NCBI RefSeq assembly: GCF_008692035.1
Contig: NZ_VTFG01000005.1
Span: 1-64,000, forward strand
Direction of reading: 5' to 3'
Source of the DNA: Pseudomonas marginalis
Lineage (GTDB): Bacteria > Pseudomonadota > Gammaproteobacteria > Pseudomonadales > Pseudomonadaceae
DNA length: 64,000 bases
In this document: positions 33,034 through 41,290 of the stretch, in pieces
How positions within the stretch are numbered: position 1 is the stretch's first letter
How the letters are laid out: each line of letters opens with the position of its first letter
Translations under genes and position numbers: made by a program
The notes under the pieces: model-generated
The model's input: the letters and a program-made list of their open reading frames with translations, nothing else
The model's database searches: none
What the model was told of the DNA's origin: nothing

Positions 33034-33826
33034 TCCACGCACCGTTGTCATCACCGGTGCCGGCACGGGCATCGGTGCCGCCTGCGCGCGCTTGTACGCC
33101 GCCGAAGGGGCCAACCTGGTGCTCATCGGCCGTCGCCGCGAGCCGCTGGAGCAGATTGCGCAGGACACCGGCGGCCTGGTGCTGGTCGGCGATGCGGCCT
33201 GCCCGGCCACCTGGGAGGGTTTCGTTGCGCAGATCGGTGAGCGCTACGGCCGCCTCGATGTGCTGCTGGCCTGCGCCGGCGGGCATGGCGTGGGCAGCGC
33301 CACCCAGACCAGCCCACACACCTGGGAGGCGGCCTTGCGCAGCAACCTGGACAGCGCGTTCTACAGCACCCGCGCCTGCCTGCCGCTGCTGATCGAAAGC
33401 GCCGGCAATATCGTGCTGCTCGGTTCCATCGCCTCGCTGGCCGCCGGACCCGAAGTATGCGGCTACACCACCGCCAAGCATGCGCTGCTCGGGCTCAATC
33501 GCTCCCTGGCGCGGGATTACGGCCCACGCGGTGTGCGGGTGAACGCGGTGTGTCCCGGCTGGGTTACCACGCCCATGGCCGACGAGGAAATGCAGCCGCT
33601 GATGAGCTTCCACGGCGACACCCTGCCGCAAGCCTATGCCCGCGTATGCGCCGACGTGCCGTTGCGGCGTCCCGCCAGCGCCGAGGAAATCGCCAAGGTG
33701 TGCCGCTTCCTGGCCAGCCCGGATGCCGCGATCATCACCGGCGCCAGCGTGGTCGCCGATGGCGGTTCGAGCATTGTCGATGTACCCACGCTGGCTTACG
33801 TCCATATGGAGCGTGCACATGCCTGA
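33026..33826 (+). CDS. Short-chain dehydrogenase/reductase (first of pair)
   Basis: 266-residue classical SDR. The cofactor motif is TGAGTGIG near residues 10-17, with LACAGG in place of the NNAG motif. Catalytic Ser lies in GSIASLAAG and the Tyr-x3-Lys in YTTAKHALLG. The C-terminal segment has GGSSIVDVPTLAY. The R-rich stretch after beta-2 (LIGRRREPLEQ) favours NADP. Starts inside the moaF stop region (ATGCCTGA overlap), so it is translationally coupled to MoaF. Substrate unknown, probably an alcohol or ketone derived from an amine. Confidence 0.83.
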   Translation: MPDPRTVVITGAGTGIGAACARLYAAEGANLVLIGRRREPLEQIAQDTGGLVLVGDAACPATWEGFVAQIGERYGRLDVLLACAGGHGVGSATQTSPHTWEAALRSNLDSAFYSTRACLPLLIESAGNIVLLGSIASLAAGPEVCGYTTAKHALLGLNRSLARDYGPRGVRVNAVCPGWVTTPMADEEMQPLMSFHGDTLPQAYARVCADVPLRRPASAEEIAKVCRFLASPDAAIITGASVVADGGSSIVDVPTLAYVHMERAHA

Positions 33827-34589
33827 AGACTTGGATTTCAGCGGAAAAACCGTGCTGGTCACCGGCGGCGCCCAGGGTATCGGCCAGGCCATCGTCGAGG
33901 CGTTCGCCTGGCGTGGCGCCCGCGTCATGATCGCCGACCTGCGCCTGGCACAAGCCCAGGCATTGGCCGAGGGCTTGAGTGCGCGCGGCTGCCAGGTCGA
34001 GGCCATCGCGCTGGACCTGGCCGACGCGACGGCGGTGTTCGAAGGCATCAAGGGCATAGAGCTGGCCTGGGGTCGCCTGGATATCCTGGTGCACAACGCC
34101 GGCTACTTTCCGTTGACAGCGTTCGCGCAGATCACTCCGGCCATTCTTGAACGCACGCTGGCGGTCAACCTCTCAGCCCTGTTCTGGCTGACCCAGGCCG
34201 CCTTGCCGATGTTTCAACGCCAGGGCGGTGGCTGCGTGCTGGTCACCTCATCGGTCACCGGGCCACGGGTCGCCTATGCCGGGCTCAGTCACTACGCGGC
34301 GTCCAAGGCCGGGGTCAACGGCTTTATCCGCAATGCCGCGCTGGAGCTGGCGACTTACCAGGTGCGCGTCAACGGCGTCGAGCCAGGGATGATTGCCACG
34401 CCGGCCATGGATAACCTGGGCGACAGCCAGGTCAATGCCGACATCGCCAGCCGCGTGCCCCTGGGACGCCTCGGTGCCGCTCAGGATATTGCCGGGGCCA
34501 TGCTGTTCCTGGCCTCCGACCTGGCGACCTACATCACCGGGCAGACCATCGTGGTGGACGGCGGCTCGACGCTGCCTGAGGTGAAATGA
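33819..34589 (+). CDS. Short-chain dehydrogenase/reductase (second of pair)
   Basis: 256-residue classical SDR with TGGAQGIG cofactor motif near residues 15-22, an acidic residue after beta-2 (MIADLR) that favours NAD, LVHNAGY, catalytic Ser in TSSVTGP, Tyr-x3-Lys in HYAASKAGV and a GGSTLPEVK end. It overlaps the preceding SDR by the same ATGCCTGA arrangement. One partner seems suited to NADP and the other to NAD, which could make a two-step oxidoreduction or hydride shuttle. Convergent with the TetR gene. Confidence 0.83.
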   Translation: MPEDLDFSGKTVLVTGGAQGIGQAIVEAFAWRGARVMIADLRLAQAQALAEGLSARGCQVEAIALDLADATAVFEGIKGIELAWGRLDILVHNAGYFPLTAFAQITPAILERTLAVNLSALFWLTQAALPMFQRQGGGCVLVTSSVTGPRVAYAGLSHYAASKAGVNGFIRNAALELATYQVRVNGVEPGMIATPAMDNLGDSQVNADIASRVPLGRLGAAQDIAGAMLFLASDLATYITGQTIVVDGGSTLPEVK

Positions 34590-34612
34590 CCTCCATCAGG
34601 TTGTAAACCGGA

Positions 34613-35242
34613 TCAAATCTGGGAGGGGCGGTGTATCCGTTGAATAGCGCTCGCCCCTTCAAGCAGCGACAGTGAATCACTGAACACCCGCGACAACGCC
34701 GCAAGCCGTTTGACGTAACCCTGGGGCGTCGAATAGATCAGCTCCACATGCAGGCTGTCGACGATACCCAGGTAAGCGTCACAAAACACCTCAAGCGCCT
34801 CGGGTCGTACCATCCGATACCGCCCTTGCGCGGCACGCTGGAAATCCTCGCGAATGCTCGCCAGGTAGCCCTCAAATCCTGTCGTAATCACGCTGCGAAT
34901 ATCCGCCGGCGGAAAGTAGGCCGTGCGCAGCAGGAAACGCAGGTGCGCCGACCCTGCATAGCGCCGGCGCAACCGCTCAAGGTGTAATTGCCCAGGCACG
35001 CCGAGGTGCCCGGCCTCTTCCTTGAAGCACTGCGCGATGTACTGGTGTTCATGGGCCAGGGCAATCTCGAAGACCGTCTGAAACAGCGCGTCCTTGCTGA
35101 CAAAGTGCGCGTACAGCGAGGCCTTGCGCATGCCCGCCCCGACCGCGATTTCGTTCAGCGATGAAGCGTCGTAGCCATAAGCGGCAAAGTGTTCGACCGC
35201 GACTGCACAAATGTTATGGGCCGACAGGGTGAGCGGTTTCAT
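34613..35242 (-). CDS. TetR-family transcriptional regulator
   Basis: 209-residue regulator. The N-terminal TetR helix-turn-helix is seen in AVEHFAAYGYDASSLNEIAVGAGMRKASLYAHFVSKDALFQ (about residues 14-54), followed by an all-helical ligand-binding domain. It lies 15 bp downstream of an AraC-type gene on the same strand, and the two are probably co-transcribed. It is convergent with the MoaF-SDR operon, its likely target or a neighbour's. Ligand unknown. Confidence 0.82.
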   Translation of the reverse strand: MKPLTLSAHNICAVAVEHFAAYGYDASSLNEIAVGAGMRKASLYAHFVSKDALFQTVFEIALAHEHQYIAQCFKEEAGHLGVPGQLHLERLRRRYAGSAHLRFLLRTAYFPPADIRSVITTGFEGYLASIREDFQRAAQGRYRMVRPEALEVFCDAYLGIVDSLHVELIYSTPQGYVKRLAALSRVFSDSLSLLEGASAIQRIHRPSQI

Positions 35243-35257
35243 TGATCCATCGATACC

Positions 35258-36220
35258 CTATGCCGCACCGACCGCTTGCTGCAGATGAGTGGAACGAAAA
35301 TCCTTGGGCGACAGCTCGAATTGCTTCTTGAACGAGCGGCTGAAGTGCGCGGAATCGGTGAAGCCCCACTTGTAGGCAATCGAGGTGATCGACTCGCTCT
35401 TGAGGAACGGGTTGGTCAGATCGTCCGCGCTGCGCTTGAGCCGCGCACGCTGGATGTAGCGGCAGACGCTGTCGTCCTGCTCTTCAAACAAGCGGTACAA
35501 ATGCCGCACCGAGATGTTCAAGCGGCTGGCCAGGCCCACCGGGCTCAGGCCGGGTTGGGTCAGGGACTCGTCGATGACTTTCTGTACATAACTGCGCAGG
35601 TTACTGCCGTGCAAGGATGTGGCGCTGTCGCCTGGGGCGTCATGCAGTTCGAAGGCTGAACCGAGCAGCGAAACAAACGCCGCTTGCAGCGCCTCGGCCT
35701 CTTCAATCGAATCCTGACCCTCCAGGCCCTCGCGGCACAGCTGGTCCATCAACACGTGGAGCATGCGCCCACAGGCCTTGCTCGAAGAGATCTTGCCGAA
35801 GGTTTTCGAGGCGCTGCCCAGTTGCTTGCACACTTCGTTGCGCGAGAGTGACAGCGAGGCATGTTCGATAAGGCCAAAGGGGCTGATCTCGATCGAACCC
35901 GTGGAGTCCATCAGCAACATATCGCCGGGGGCCAATTGAATGACCTGGCCGTTCTGGGTGATCTGGCAATAGCCGCTGCGCTGGCTGACCAGGAAGCAAT
36001 GCTGGTCCATATCGTGATCGGCATTGGGTCGCTCGCGTTTGATCAGGCCGGCGTTGGTGCGCAGGTTGGCCAGTGACAGGCCGCCCCGGGAGTGCCTGGA
36101 CACTTCACCGATGAACAGTGAGCGGTTGAAGGCCAGTTCCGTGTCGAAATGGCCGCAGGCCGCTCGCAGATCCCGAGTCCAGGTTTCCAACCCATAGTGC
36201 GCAGACTGATAGGTGCTCAT
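35258..36220 (-). CDS. FeaR-like AraC-family activator
   Basis: 320-residue regulator. The N-terminal AraC-binding-like domain (about 20-190) contains GQVIQLAPGDMLLMDSTGSIEIS, and the C-terminal AraC helix-turn-helix pair is LASRLNISVRHLYRLFEEQD with ITSIAYKWGFTDSAHFSRSFKKQFELSPKDFRS. The layout and cluster (MoaF, APC permease, phenylacetaldehyde-type dehydrogenase further on) resemble FeaR, activator of tynA/feaB amine catabolism. The ATG at 36220 follows GGAGATGCC. An HpaR-like palindrome lies 40-53 bp upstream, suggesting repression by the homoprotocatechuate regulator. Confidence 0.8.
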   Translation of the reverse strand: MSTYQSAHYGLETWTRDLRAACGHFDTELAFNRSLFIGEVSRHSRGGLSLANLRTNAGLIKRERPNADHDMDQHCFLVSQRSGYCQITQNGQVIQLAPGDMLLMDSTGSIEISPFGLIEHASLSLSRNEVCKQLGSASKTFGKISSSKACGRMLHVLMDQLCREGLEGQDSIEEAEALQAAFVSLLGSAFELHDAPGDSATSLHGSNLRSYVQKVIDESLTQPGLSPVGLASRLNISVRHLYRLFEEQDDSVCRYIQRARLKRSADDLTNPFLKSESITSIAYKWGFTDSAHFSRSFKKQFELSPKDFRSTHLQQAVGAA

Positions 36221-36259
36221 GGCATCTCCACAATGGTTTCTTGTTTTTGTTGGCTAATA

Positions 36260-36273
36260 GTTAACATGTTATC
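36260..36273. promoter_or_regulatory. HpaR-like operator upstream of the FeaR-like gene
   Basis: GTTAACATGTTATC differs at one position from GTTAA-N4-TTAAC, and the symmetry extends outward as ATAG...CTAT. The position, 40-53 bp upstream of the AraC-type start, fits a promoter site. A different MarR/TetR protein could be the true binder, for example the adjacent TetR. Confidence 0.5.
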
Positions 36274-36336
36274 TATATAGGCGCAACAAGTCCGTGATAC
36301 CGACTGTAGAAGCACTAATGATGCCAATTCCTCAAC

Positions 36337-36957
36337 TCAGATCGCGCCCAATACCCGCTGCAAACCCGCCAGCACCGTCAACAGCCCATCACGCTGCGCG
36401 CCGCTCAAGGGGATGTAGCGCCGGAACGCCGGCATGCGGTTGACCACCTCGCTGCCGCCCATGTGTTCAAGCCGTACGTGCCATTGCTGCCCGCTCAAAT
36501 CGAGGTGCAGGCGCTTGAAGTCCAGCCCCATCAACGCTTGATGCAGGTCGGGGTCATCGTTCAAGGCCGCCTGGAGCCTGGCCCGCAAATCCGGCGCGCC
36601 CGCCCGTTGCCGGCAGGCCAGCCCCGTGCGCCGGACCGACCCGCTGTGGTGCAGTTCAAAGCGCGCACTGCCCTGCTCTGAGGCGGGCACCGTGAACATG
36701 AATTCGGTCATCACCAGGTGCATCAGCAATTGCGCTTCGGTGCGCTCGGCCACGTCGACCTGAAGGCCGATGTCGTCCAGGCAAAACCTTGCCTGGGCTG
36801 GCCCCGTCGAGGTGAAACTCGCCAGCCCGAGGTTGCGCCGCACGTACTCAAGCGTGACCCCAGGCCGGTAACCAGACGGGGCCCGTTGGGCGCTGAACAG
36901 CTCAGACAGCTTTTGCAGCCTGCTCGAGATAAGGGTCGTGAGGGTTGCCAGGCTCAT
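36337..36957 (-). CDS. DUF3156-family protein
   Basis: 206-residue cytosolic protein without signal peptide or membrane span. It matches by recall the DUF3156 family of Pseudomonas, which is encoded beside amine or amino-acid permeases. It is rich in Arg and Leu with a mixed alpha/beta pattern. The start overlaps the last 56 bases of the APC permease gene in another frame, implying tight translational coupling. It may be an accessory factor or substrate-binding partner for the permease; no catalytic motif was recognised. Confidence 0.72.
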   Translation of the reverse strand: MSLATLTTLISSRLQKLSELFSAQRAPSGYRPGVTLEYVRRNLGLASFTSTGPAQARFCLDDIGLQVDVAERTEAQLLMHLVMTEFMFTVPASEQGSARFELHHSGSVRRTGLACRQRAGAPDLRARLQAALNDDPDLHQALMGLDFKRLHLDLSGQQWHVRLEHMGGSEVVNRMPAFRRYIPLSGAQRDGLLTVLAGLQRVLGAI

Positions 36958-38401
36958 GGGAAAACTCCTTGGCCAGCACTTCTTCTACCGAAGCCGGCTT
37001 GAATGGATTGACCTTCTGTACCACCAGTGTCCAGAACAGCGCGTATGAAGCCGTGATCCCGAGCATCACCCCGAACGGCACATAAATGTCCGCAGGGTTC
37101 ATGCCCGGCGGGGTAATGAACCACATGCCCAGCAAGATGCCGACGCTGGAAAGAATCTGTGGCAACGGGAAGAACGGCGAACGATAGGCCCGTGGCAGGT
37201 CCGGACGACGAATGCGCAGGATCACCACCGACAGCGTCACCAGCAGATAAGAGAAACTCCACGCACACACCGCCGCCAGCACCAGGTGCATGATGTTATC
37301 GGTGTTGCCGCCCAACCACAGGGCATACAGGCACGGAATCAGCATCGCCACCAGGATGCACAGCAGCGGCGTCTTGAAACGCGGGTGCAAATATGTGAAG
37401 ACCTTGGGCAACGCGCCGTCCACCGCCATGCCGTAGAGAATCCTCGGCACGCCCGCCATCAGCGTGTTGATGGTGGCGGCACCGGCGAACAGGAAACCGA
37501 TCCCCAGCCACAGCGGGCCAATATCGCCCATGACCTGCTGGGCAAAGCGTGGGATTGCCATGGGCGTGTCGAGCAGGTGCACGCCCGTGGCGGCATCCAG
37601 CACCACGTTTTCCACCTGGCGCTTCATTGCCGCGCCGTAGATAAACATGCAGGTCGCAACGCTCATCAAGCCGAAAATCATGGCCTTGGGCATGACCTTG
37701 GCCGAATTGCGCAGGTCCGGGGCCAACGGTGTGACGAACTCGCAACCGACGAACATGAACATGGCCATGCCCACCAGCGACAGAATGGTGACCAGGTCGG
37801 TACCCACCAGCGACACGCCGAACCAGCCCTCCAACTGCACCGCCGGGGCCGCGATCAGGCCGAGCACGCCGAACACCATCAGGGTGGTCCACATGCCGAA
37901 GGTCAGGATGATCTCGGCCCTGCCGAAGGCGCTGACGCCAAAGGCATTGAGAACACCGAACACCACGACAAACCCCACCCCCAGCAACCAGGAGCCGCCA
38001 GCGGACTCCGCCAGGGTATTGAGGTGTTCGAAGTTCACCAGGGCCATGACCCCGGACAGAATCGTCTCGGCCGTGCCGGCGAACACGTGCACGATCAGGT
38101 ACGCCGACAGGGTGCCGGTGATCGCAAAGAAACGGCCCATGCCGCAATTGATGTAGTCGTAGACCGAGCCGGTGGTCGGCAGGATCGAGGCGGCCTCGGC
38201 GAAGGTGGTCGCCTGGGCCAGCATCATCACCACCGCAATCAGCATGGCCACCGCGAAGGCGCTGCCGCCGATACCGAAGCCCATGGTCGCGGTGAGAATC
38301 ACCGGGCTGGCCATGATCAGGCCGATGGTGCTGGCCAGCGCGGTCGGAAACCCGACGCTGCCGCGTTTCAAATGCTGTGTGAGCCGGTCATTGATCGACA
38401 T
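36902..38401 (-). CDS. APC-superfamily amine/amino-acid permease
   Basis: 499-residue inner-membrane permease with about 12 spans. The N-terminus GFPTALASTIGLIMASPVILTATMGFGIGG corresponds to the unwound TM1 substrate region of APC proteins. Later spans include AMFMFVGCEFVTPLAPDLRNSAKVMPKA, which is typical of the ethanolamine/amine-type subgroup. The ATG at 38401 follows AGGATCCGCACC; the longer upstream frame was rejected. It overlaps the DUF3156 gene by 56 bp. Next to a FeaR-like regulator, it probably imports a biogenic amine (tyramine, phenylethylamine or similar). Confidence 0.82.
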   Translation of the reverse strand: MSINDRLTQHLKRGSVGFPTALASTIGLIMASPVILTATMGFGIGGSAFAVAMLIAVVMMLAQATTFAEAASILPTTGSVYDYINCGMGRFFAITGTLSAYLIVHVFAGTAETILSGVMALVNFEHLNTLAESAGGSWLLGVGFVVVFGVLNAFGVSAFGRAEIILTFGMWTTLMVFGVLGLIAAPAVQLEGWFGVSLVGTDLVTILSLVGMAMFMFVGCEFVTPLAPDLRNSAKVMPKAMIFGLMSVATCMFIYGAAMKRQVENVVLDAATGVHLLDTPMAIPRFAQQVMGDIGPLWLGIGFLFAGAATINTLMAGVPRILYGMAVDGALPKVFTYLHPRFKTPLLCILVAMLIPCLYALWLGGNTDNIMHLVLAAVCAWSFSYLLVTLSVVILRIRRPDLPRAYRSPFFPLPQILSSVGILLGMWFITPPGMNPADIYVPFGVMLGITASYALFWTLVVQKVNPFKPASVEEVLAKEFSHEPGNPHDPYLEQAAKAV

Positions 38402-38570
38402 GGTGCGGATCCTCGAAAGCGGATTTCTGAGTGGATGCATCGAGCCGTTCAAGGAGCCGGCGATAAAGCCCTCCCCAGCCAGTCCCTGATCGAAACGGCA
38501 TCGTGCGCAAAATCACTGTGCACTTCCCGAGCACCGAGCGTCTTGCCCATGTCTGCCGTGGCTTTTGTTG

Positions 38571-38602
38571 CTGCCTGCCAAGGCATGCGGCTTGGCGGGC
38601 AG
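38571..38602. other. Inverted repeat between APC permease and porin genes
   Basis: CTGCCTGCCAAG and CTTGGCGGGCAG form a 12-bp stem with one G-T wobble around GCATGCGG. It lies in the 291-base divergent region upstream of both genes. No T tract follows on either strand, so it could be an operator or leader RNA structure rather than a terminator. The rest of the region shows nothing recognisable. Confidence 0.4.
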
Positions 38603-38692
38603 GATCAATTACGTGGCACGCAGGTGAAAGACTTCCTCCGCCTGGGGTCATCTTAATGCGCCCTCGACTTAACCAAGCTGGGGACTATAACA

Positions 38693-40021
38693 ATGGAGCA
38701 CACCTTGAAAATACGCACGCAATCCTTGGCCGTCGGCCTGGGTATCGCGCTGTTGATCGGCCATTCACCGGCCCAGGCCTATGAGCTGTACGCCGACGAG
38801 GACACCCACCTGAATGCGGACTTCCTGGCGGTCTACGGCCTGTTCAACAGCCGTCACAACTACGACGGCACAGCGGGCGGCTCGACCTGGCGCGAGGGTT
38901 TCATCAAGTACGGGGTGAGCGGCGACCAGGGCCTGGCCGGGCACGGCACCGCGTATGGCGCGCTCAATTGGGTCAGCTCCGGCACCTGGGGCGATGGCGA
39001 TGCGGCGGGCAACACCGATGGCAGCGAACGCACCACCAAAATCGAAGACGCCTACCTGGGATGGCGCTCGGCCGACCTGTTTCCGGCGCTGGGCAAGGAC
39101 GGTGTGGATTTTTCCGTCGGGCGCCAGGTGGTCAAGATCGGCCGGGGTTTCCTGATCAACGACGACGGACCCAACCTCGGCAAAGGCCCGGCTGACGGTG
39201 CACTGAACCGTGGCGGCGCCTATTACCTGGCGGCACGCCACGCCTTCGACCGCACGGCGGTGCTGCGCCTGGGCGGGCAAGAGGGCCTGCACGGCTCGGT
39301 GCTGTGGCTCAAGTCGGACAACCGCGCCCAGGCCGAAACCGAACTGGCGGCGGGCACCCTCGACTACACGGCCGCCGCCGGAACGCTGGGGCTGACCTGG
39401 GTCCACGGCATGAACGTCACCGACCAGTGGGCCAGCGACTTCCAGAAACAGCGTGAGGGCCTGGACACTTACAGCGTGCGCGGCGAAGGCAGCGCCGGTA
39501 TCGACAACGCCAGCTTCGCCTTCGAATACGCCTGGCAAGACAAGGACGCGGGGCCGGAAAAAGCCTGGTACGCCGAGGCCGGCTACACCTTCGCCGATGT
39601 CGGTTGGTCGCCAAAAGTGACCTACCGCTACACCCGCTACTCGCAAAAATGGGACCCGCTGTTCACCGGGCTCAGCACCGGCTACGGCACCTGGTTCCAG
39701 GGTGAAGTCGCCTCCAACTATGCCGGCCCGTTCAACAGCAATACCGGCATCCATCACGTCGGCCTCAAGGCGACGCCCCTGGAGAACCTGACGGTCGGCG
39801 CGCTGTACTTCGACTTCAATACCCTGCGCAAACACGACGCGCTGAACCTCGACGCCCGGGAGCTGGACCTGTACGCCGAATGGGCGGTCAACAGTCACCT
39901 GATCATCAGCCCGCTGGTGGGCATCTACCAACCCAAGAAGGATGCCGACTCCGGCGGTAACCAGGTGGGTGGCAACGGCACCAACCTCTACAGCCAGTTG
40001 ACGGTGGCCGTGCCCTTCTGA
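38693..40021 (+). CDS. Alginate-export-like outer-membrane porin
   Basis: 442-residue beta-barrel precursor with a signal peptide (LAVGLGIALLIGHSPAQA). The mature N-terminus has YADEDTHLNADFLAVYGLFNSR, followed by many amphipathic strands such as FSVGRQVVKIGRGFLIND and WSPKVTYRYTRYSQKWDP, ending in the barrel-terminal LTVAVPF. The pattern fits the alginate_exp-like porin family seen in Pseudomonas catabolic loci. Start ATG at 38693 after GGGGACTATAACA. It is divergent from the APC permease and may supply the outer-membrane route for the same amine or an organic acid. Confidence 0.75.
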   Translation: MEHTLKIRTQSLAVGLGIALLIGHSPAQAYELYADEDTHLNADFLAVYGLFNSRHNYDGTAGGSTWREGFIKYGVSGDQGLAGHGTAYGALNWVSSGTWGDGDAAGNTDGSERTTKIEDAYLGWRSADLFPALGKDGVDFSVGRQVVKIGRGFLINDDGPNLGKGPADGALNRGGAYYLAARHAFDRTAVLRLGGQEGLHGSVLWLKSDNRAQAETELAAGTLDYTAAAGTLGLTWVHGMNVTDQWASDFQKQREGLDTYSVRGEGSAGIDNASFAFEYAWQDKDAGPEKAWYAEAGYTFADVGWSPKVTYRYTRYSQKWDPLFTGLSTGYGTWFQGEVASNYAGPFNSNTGIHHVGLKATPLENLTVGALYFDFNTLRKHDALNLDARELDLYAEWAVNSHLIISPLVGIYQPKKDADSGGNQVGGNGTNLYSQLTVAVPF

Positions 40022-40054
40022 CCGGCCTCAGGAGCTGCGCAACGCAGCTCCGTC

Positions 40055-41026
40055 CTAGCGTTCGTGCTGGTGCAGCATCGTCTGGATCTGATGGGTCGCC
40101 TGACGGGTGTTTTCCGCCAGCTTGCGCACCTCATCGGCCACCACCGAGAACCCGCGCCCGACCTCGCCGGCCCTGGCCGCCTCAATGGCGGCGTTCAAGG
40201 CCAGCAGGTTGGTCTGGTCGGCAATGCCCTTGATCACACTCACCACCGTGGCGATCTGGCCGTAGGTGGCCTGATTGTGTGCGAGCAGCTGTTGATGGGT
40301 GGTCTTCGCCGACTGCTCATCGCTGATATCGCGTACCGCGCCGATCACCCGCGCCAAACGCCCCTGGGCATCGCGCACCGCTCGCCCACGCTCGCGGCAC
40401 CAGATGTAGTCACGGGTCTTGTGGCGCATCCGGTATTCAAACACGTACTCACCGCTGCCCTGGGGCGCAAGGATTTCCCGGTCGAAGATCGCCATGATCT
40501 TCGGCAGGTCATCGGGGTGGGTGATGCTGACCTGCGCGTCCCAGCCGTCGGGCAGCTCATGGGGCGCGTAGCCCAGGAGCAGGCGGAACTGATTGAAAAT
40601 CCGCATGCGGCTGGCGGGATCCTGCACGTCACCGTTGACCACGGTGATGTCCCAGCAGCCTTCGGTCATGGTGCAGAGCAGCAGCTCCCAGATCTGCGTC
40701 TCGTGTTGATGCGCAAGGGCGCGCTGCGCATGCTCACGCAACTCGGCTTCCAGCGCCTGTTCACGCTGCCCGGCCTGCTCCAGTTGCCGGCGAAGCACGG
40801 CAAGTGCCTGTTCGCTGCGCGCCCCGTCGGCAGCCTGATCGCGGGCTGATTCCTCGAGCAACAGCAACTGCCGCGTAGCCTGCGCACGTTGTGTGGCGAG
40901 TTGCTCCAGGTCGGCCTGCACCGACGGATAAGCGTGCAGTGCCTGGGTTCCCAACACCTCCCCCGCCAGCAATTGCTTGAGGACGGCGGCAAGGTCCTGC
41001 ATCGGCTGTTTTTTCTTGAAGAACAT
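40055..41026 (-). CDS. Soluble PAS-domain chemoreceptor-like protein
   Basis: 323-residue protein without membrane spans. An N-terminal coiled coil (about 40-110, rich in Gln/Glu/Leu) is followed by a PAS domain (about 115-245, FEYRMRHKTRDYIWCRERGRAV), then only the tip of a methyl-accepting signalling domain (IKGIADQTNLLALNAAIEAARAGEVGRGFSVVADEVRKLA). The C-terminal helix that normally pairs with it, with its methylation sites, is missing, and the protein stops at about 25 residues beyond the tip. It resembles cytosolic energy or biofilm-dispersal sensors but is shorter. It may bind CheW/CheA or act as a truncated adaptor. ATG 41026 (MFFKKKQ) was chosen. Confidence 0.78.
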   Translation of the reverse strand: MFFKKKQPMQDLAAVLKQLLAGEVLGTQALHAYPSVQADLEQLATQRAQATRQLLLLEESARDQAADGARSEQALAVLRRQLEQAGQREQALEAELREHAQRALAHQHETQIWELLLCTMTEGCWDITVVNGDVQDPASRMRIFNQFRLLLGYAPHELPDGWDAQVSITHPDDLPKIMAIFDREILAPQGSGEYVFEYRMRHKTRDYIWCRERGRAVRDAQGRLARVIGAVRDISDEQSAKTTHQQLLAHNQATYGQIATVVSVIKGIADQTNLLALNAAIEAARAGEVGRGFSVVADEVRKLAENTRQATHQIQTMLHQHER

Positions 41027-41290
41027 CGGCCTGGCCCTTTCTGATCGAGTCGAAACCCCGGATCTGATCGCAAACCGAGCGTGATTGCTTGTACGAGCCT
41101 GCAAGGCCTTTGCGCGTGGCTGCCATCCAAAAAAGCCCTGCGTCGGGCGCTATCGTGCATCTGTAGGATGGTGATCGGCTTTCAACCCGTCGATACTTGT
41201 CCCCAGGCCCTGCCCACGTCCAAACGACGTTCCGGCCCTTAATGACTTCGTGACGAAAACAATAAGAATGTCGCACAGAGGTACATACGA

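Noticed and set aside
37286..38656. Plus-strand open frame antisense to the APC permease
   Set aside because: The composition is almost entirely Gln, His, Arg and Gly, as expected from the reverse of a hydrophobic membrane protein.
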